Assembly: GCF_031157255.1 (NCBI RefSeq)
Contig: NZ_JAVIFX010000004.1
Coordinates: 62,001 to 126,000 of the forward strand
Direction of reading: 5' to 3'
Source of the DNA: Bradyrhizobium sp. LHD-71
GTDB taxonomy: Bacteria > Pseudomonadota > Alphaproteobacteria > Rhizobiales > Xanthobacteraceae
DNA: 64,000 bases
The stretch's first letter is position 1. Each line of letters opens with the position of its first letter. The notes beneath the pieces are model-generated. The model ran no database searches. It saw only the letters and a list, made by a program, of their open reading frames with translations, and was not told where the DNA came from. The position numbers and the translations under genes are program-made. This document shows, piece after piece, positions 62,829 through 64,000 of the stretch.

Positions 62829-64000
62829 ATGCTGTCCCATCAGGACAATGAACTGCTGGTGCGCACCGGGCCCGCGACGCCCATGGGCGCCCTCTTCCGC
62901 CTTTACTGGGTCCCGTTCATGCTGTCGAAGGATCTCATGGCGGACGGCCAACCCAAGCGCGTGATGCTGCTCGGCGAGGACCTGGTCGCCTTTCGCGATT
63001 CACAGGGCCGCGTCGGTCTCGTTGCCAATGCGTGCGCGCATCGCGGCGCGCCGATGATGTTTGGCCGCAACGAGGATTGCGGACTGCGTTGTGTCTATCA
63101 CGGCTGGAAATACGACGTGACCGGCGCGATCACTGATGTGCCGGCCGAACCGCCGAAGAGCCGGATCAAGGACAAGGTCAAGATCACGGCTTACCCATGC
63201 CGCGAGCGAAACGGGGTCATCTGGACCTACATGGGACCGCAATCCGAAGCTCCGCCTCCGCTGCCGAATATGGAATGGAATCTCGTTCCGGAGGAGAACG
63301 TCAAGCTCTCGATCCGCATTCAGGAATGCAACTGGCTGCAGGCGCTGGAGGGCGAAATCGATTCGGCCCACGCACCGATCCTGCACGGCAGGCTCGACGA
63401 GAAAGGGCAAGTCAATGCCTGGCTGGCGAAGCGCGATCTCAAACCGACATTCGAGTGCGTCCGGCAGGACTTCGGCATGAGCATCGCCGCACGTCGCAGG
63501 CTCGGTGAAAGCAATCTCTATTGGAGGGTCAACCAGTTCATCATGCCCTTCTATACCCTCGTGCCGCCGCAATCGAAGTTTCCAGATCTCAGCGGCCATG
63601 CCTGGGTGCCAATGGATGACACTCACACGATCTGCCTGATGTTCTCCTATCATCCTTCGCAACCTTTGGCGCCGCGAACGCGGCAAATCTTTGAGCAAGG
63701 GCATGAGGGACGTGAGACGGGACATGCCAGCTTGAACGCATTTGCCAAGAAAGACCCGGTGGTACCGTTCGCCGATTACTGGACGAAATTCACTCCGGAG
63801 AACGGCTTCCAGTTCGACTATCAAAGTCAGGTGGAGACCTGGTTTTCCGGCCTGCCCGGACTGTGGGTGCAGGACGCTGCCTGTCAGAGCGGCACCCGTC
63901 CGATTTTCGATCGAACCAAGGAGCATCTCAGCGCGAGCGACGCCGGCATCGCCATGTCCCGGCGCGTGCTTCTGGAGGCCGCCGCGGCCTTTCGCGATCG
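62829..64000 (+). CDS. Rieske aromatic-ring oxygenase alpha subunit (phthalate-dioxygenase-like), cut by the window end
   Basis: This is a non-haem iron oxygenase of the phthalate 4,5-dioxygenase type. The Rieske cluster ligands are C69-x-H71 and C88-x2-H91 (CAHRGAPMMFGRN...CVYHGWKYD). The mononuclear iron site has H181 and H186 in EIDSAHAPILHG, with a bridging acidic residue nearby. The start at ATG 62829 has GGGAGGA upstream. 390 codons are visible and the 3' end is missing. No ferredoxin or reductase partner is seen inside the window. It would hydroxylate an aromatic or cyclic acid. Confidence 0.9.
   Translation, partial: MLSHQDNELLVRTGPATPMGALFRLYWVPFMLSKDLMADGQPKRVMLLGEDLVAFRDSQGRVGLVANACAHRGAPMMFGRNEDCGLRCVYHGWKYDVTGAITDVPAEPPKSRIKDKVKITAYPCRERNGVIWTYMGPQSEAPPPLPNMEWNLVPEENVKLSIRIQECNWLQALEGEIDSAHAPILHGRLDEKGQVNAWLAKRDLKPTFECVRQDFGMSIAARRRLGESNLYWRVNQFIMPFYTLVPPQSKFPDLSGHAWVPMDDTHTICLMFSYHPSQPLAPRTRQIFEQGHEGRETGHASLNAFAKKDPVVPFADYWTKFTPENGFQFDYQSQVETWFSGLPGLWVQDAACQSGTRPIFDRTKEHLSASDAGIAMSRRVLLEAAAAFRD

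Overview
The window looks like chromosomal DNA of a GC-rich alphaproteobacterium in the Bradyrhizobium / Rhodopseudomonas group (Nitrobacteraceae). This is inferred from a fused cysN-cysC gene, a PimC/PimD/PimF-type dicarboxyl-CoA beta-oxidation operon, an Irr-type iron box ahead of exbB-exbD-tonB, a MddA-like methyltransferase and short palindromic GTAGCCCGGAT-type intergenic repeats. I see no tRNA, rRNA, CRISPR array, prophage or intact insertion sequence.

Layout. 1-11.5 kb is a complete assimilatory sulfate locus. cysNC and cysD run leftward; cysG-DUF2849-cysI-DUF934-cysH and then sbp-cysT-cysW-cysA run rightward. 11.5-16.4 kb is a leftward tetR-adaptor-RND efflux operon with a 24-bp palindromic operator. 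16.5-20.5 kb holds a CAP-domain lipoprotein, a patatin phospholipase with 3-hydroxybutyrate dehydrogenase, and a flippase. 20.6-23.8 kb is a tripartite tricarboxylate transporter (tctCBA). 24.5-30.1 kb is a leftward pimF-pimC-pimD-SDR operon. It diverges from an IclR regulator that is followed by a branched-chain-amino-acid-type ABC transporter (livG, F, H, M) and two near-duplicate binding proteins, each with its own terminator. 37.8-40.4 kb carries a glycerate 2-kinase and pobA; pobA appears to start at CTG. 40.4-42.5 kb is the iron-regulated TonB energiser. 42.6-45.7 kb holds the MddA-like gene, an alpha/beta hydrolase, a DUF1127 protein and an AraC regulator. 45.7-52 kb is an orphan sugar-type binding protein divergent from two overlapping sensor kinases and a response regulator. 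52.2-56 kb has an ECF sigma factor, a methionine-rich MxKDx repeat protein and a cyanide-insensitive bd oxidase with its small DUF2474 subunit. 56-64 kb is a catabolic cluster: Bug binding protein, split class I CoA-transferase/hydrolase, acyl-CoA dehydrogenase, FadR-type regulator, CaiB, a small unknown protein and a Rieske oxygenase cut by the window end.

How they work together. The first 11 kb would import sulfate, activate it to APS/PAPS, reduce it to sulfite and sulfide, and make siroheme for the reductase. The middle region is mostly uptake systems paired with CoA-dependent degradation of organic acids. The last 8 kb looks like an inducible pathway for a cyclic or aromatic acid whose substrate I cannot name.

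The most unusual signals are: two tandem long hairpins with compensating base changes at the end of livM, the first of which supplies the livM stop codon; a probable CTG start for pobA; a CoA-transferase beta subunit without the usual catalytic glutamate, as in IpdB ring-opening hydrolases; and a long interrupted stem in the exbB leader. Where several starts were possible I chose by ribosome-binding site and family length and say so in the entry.
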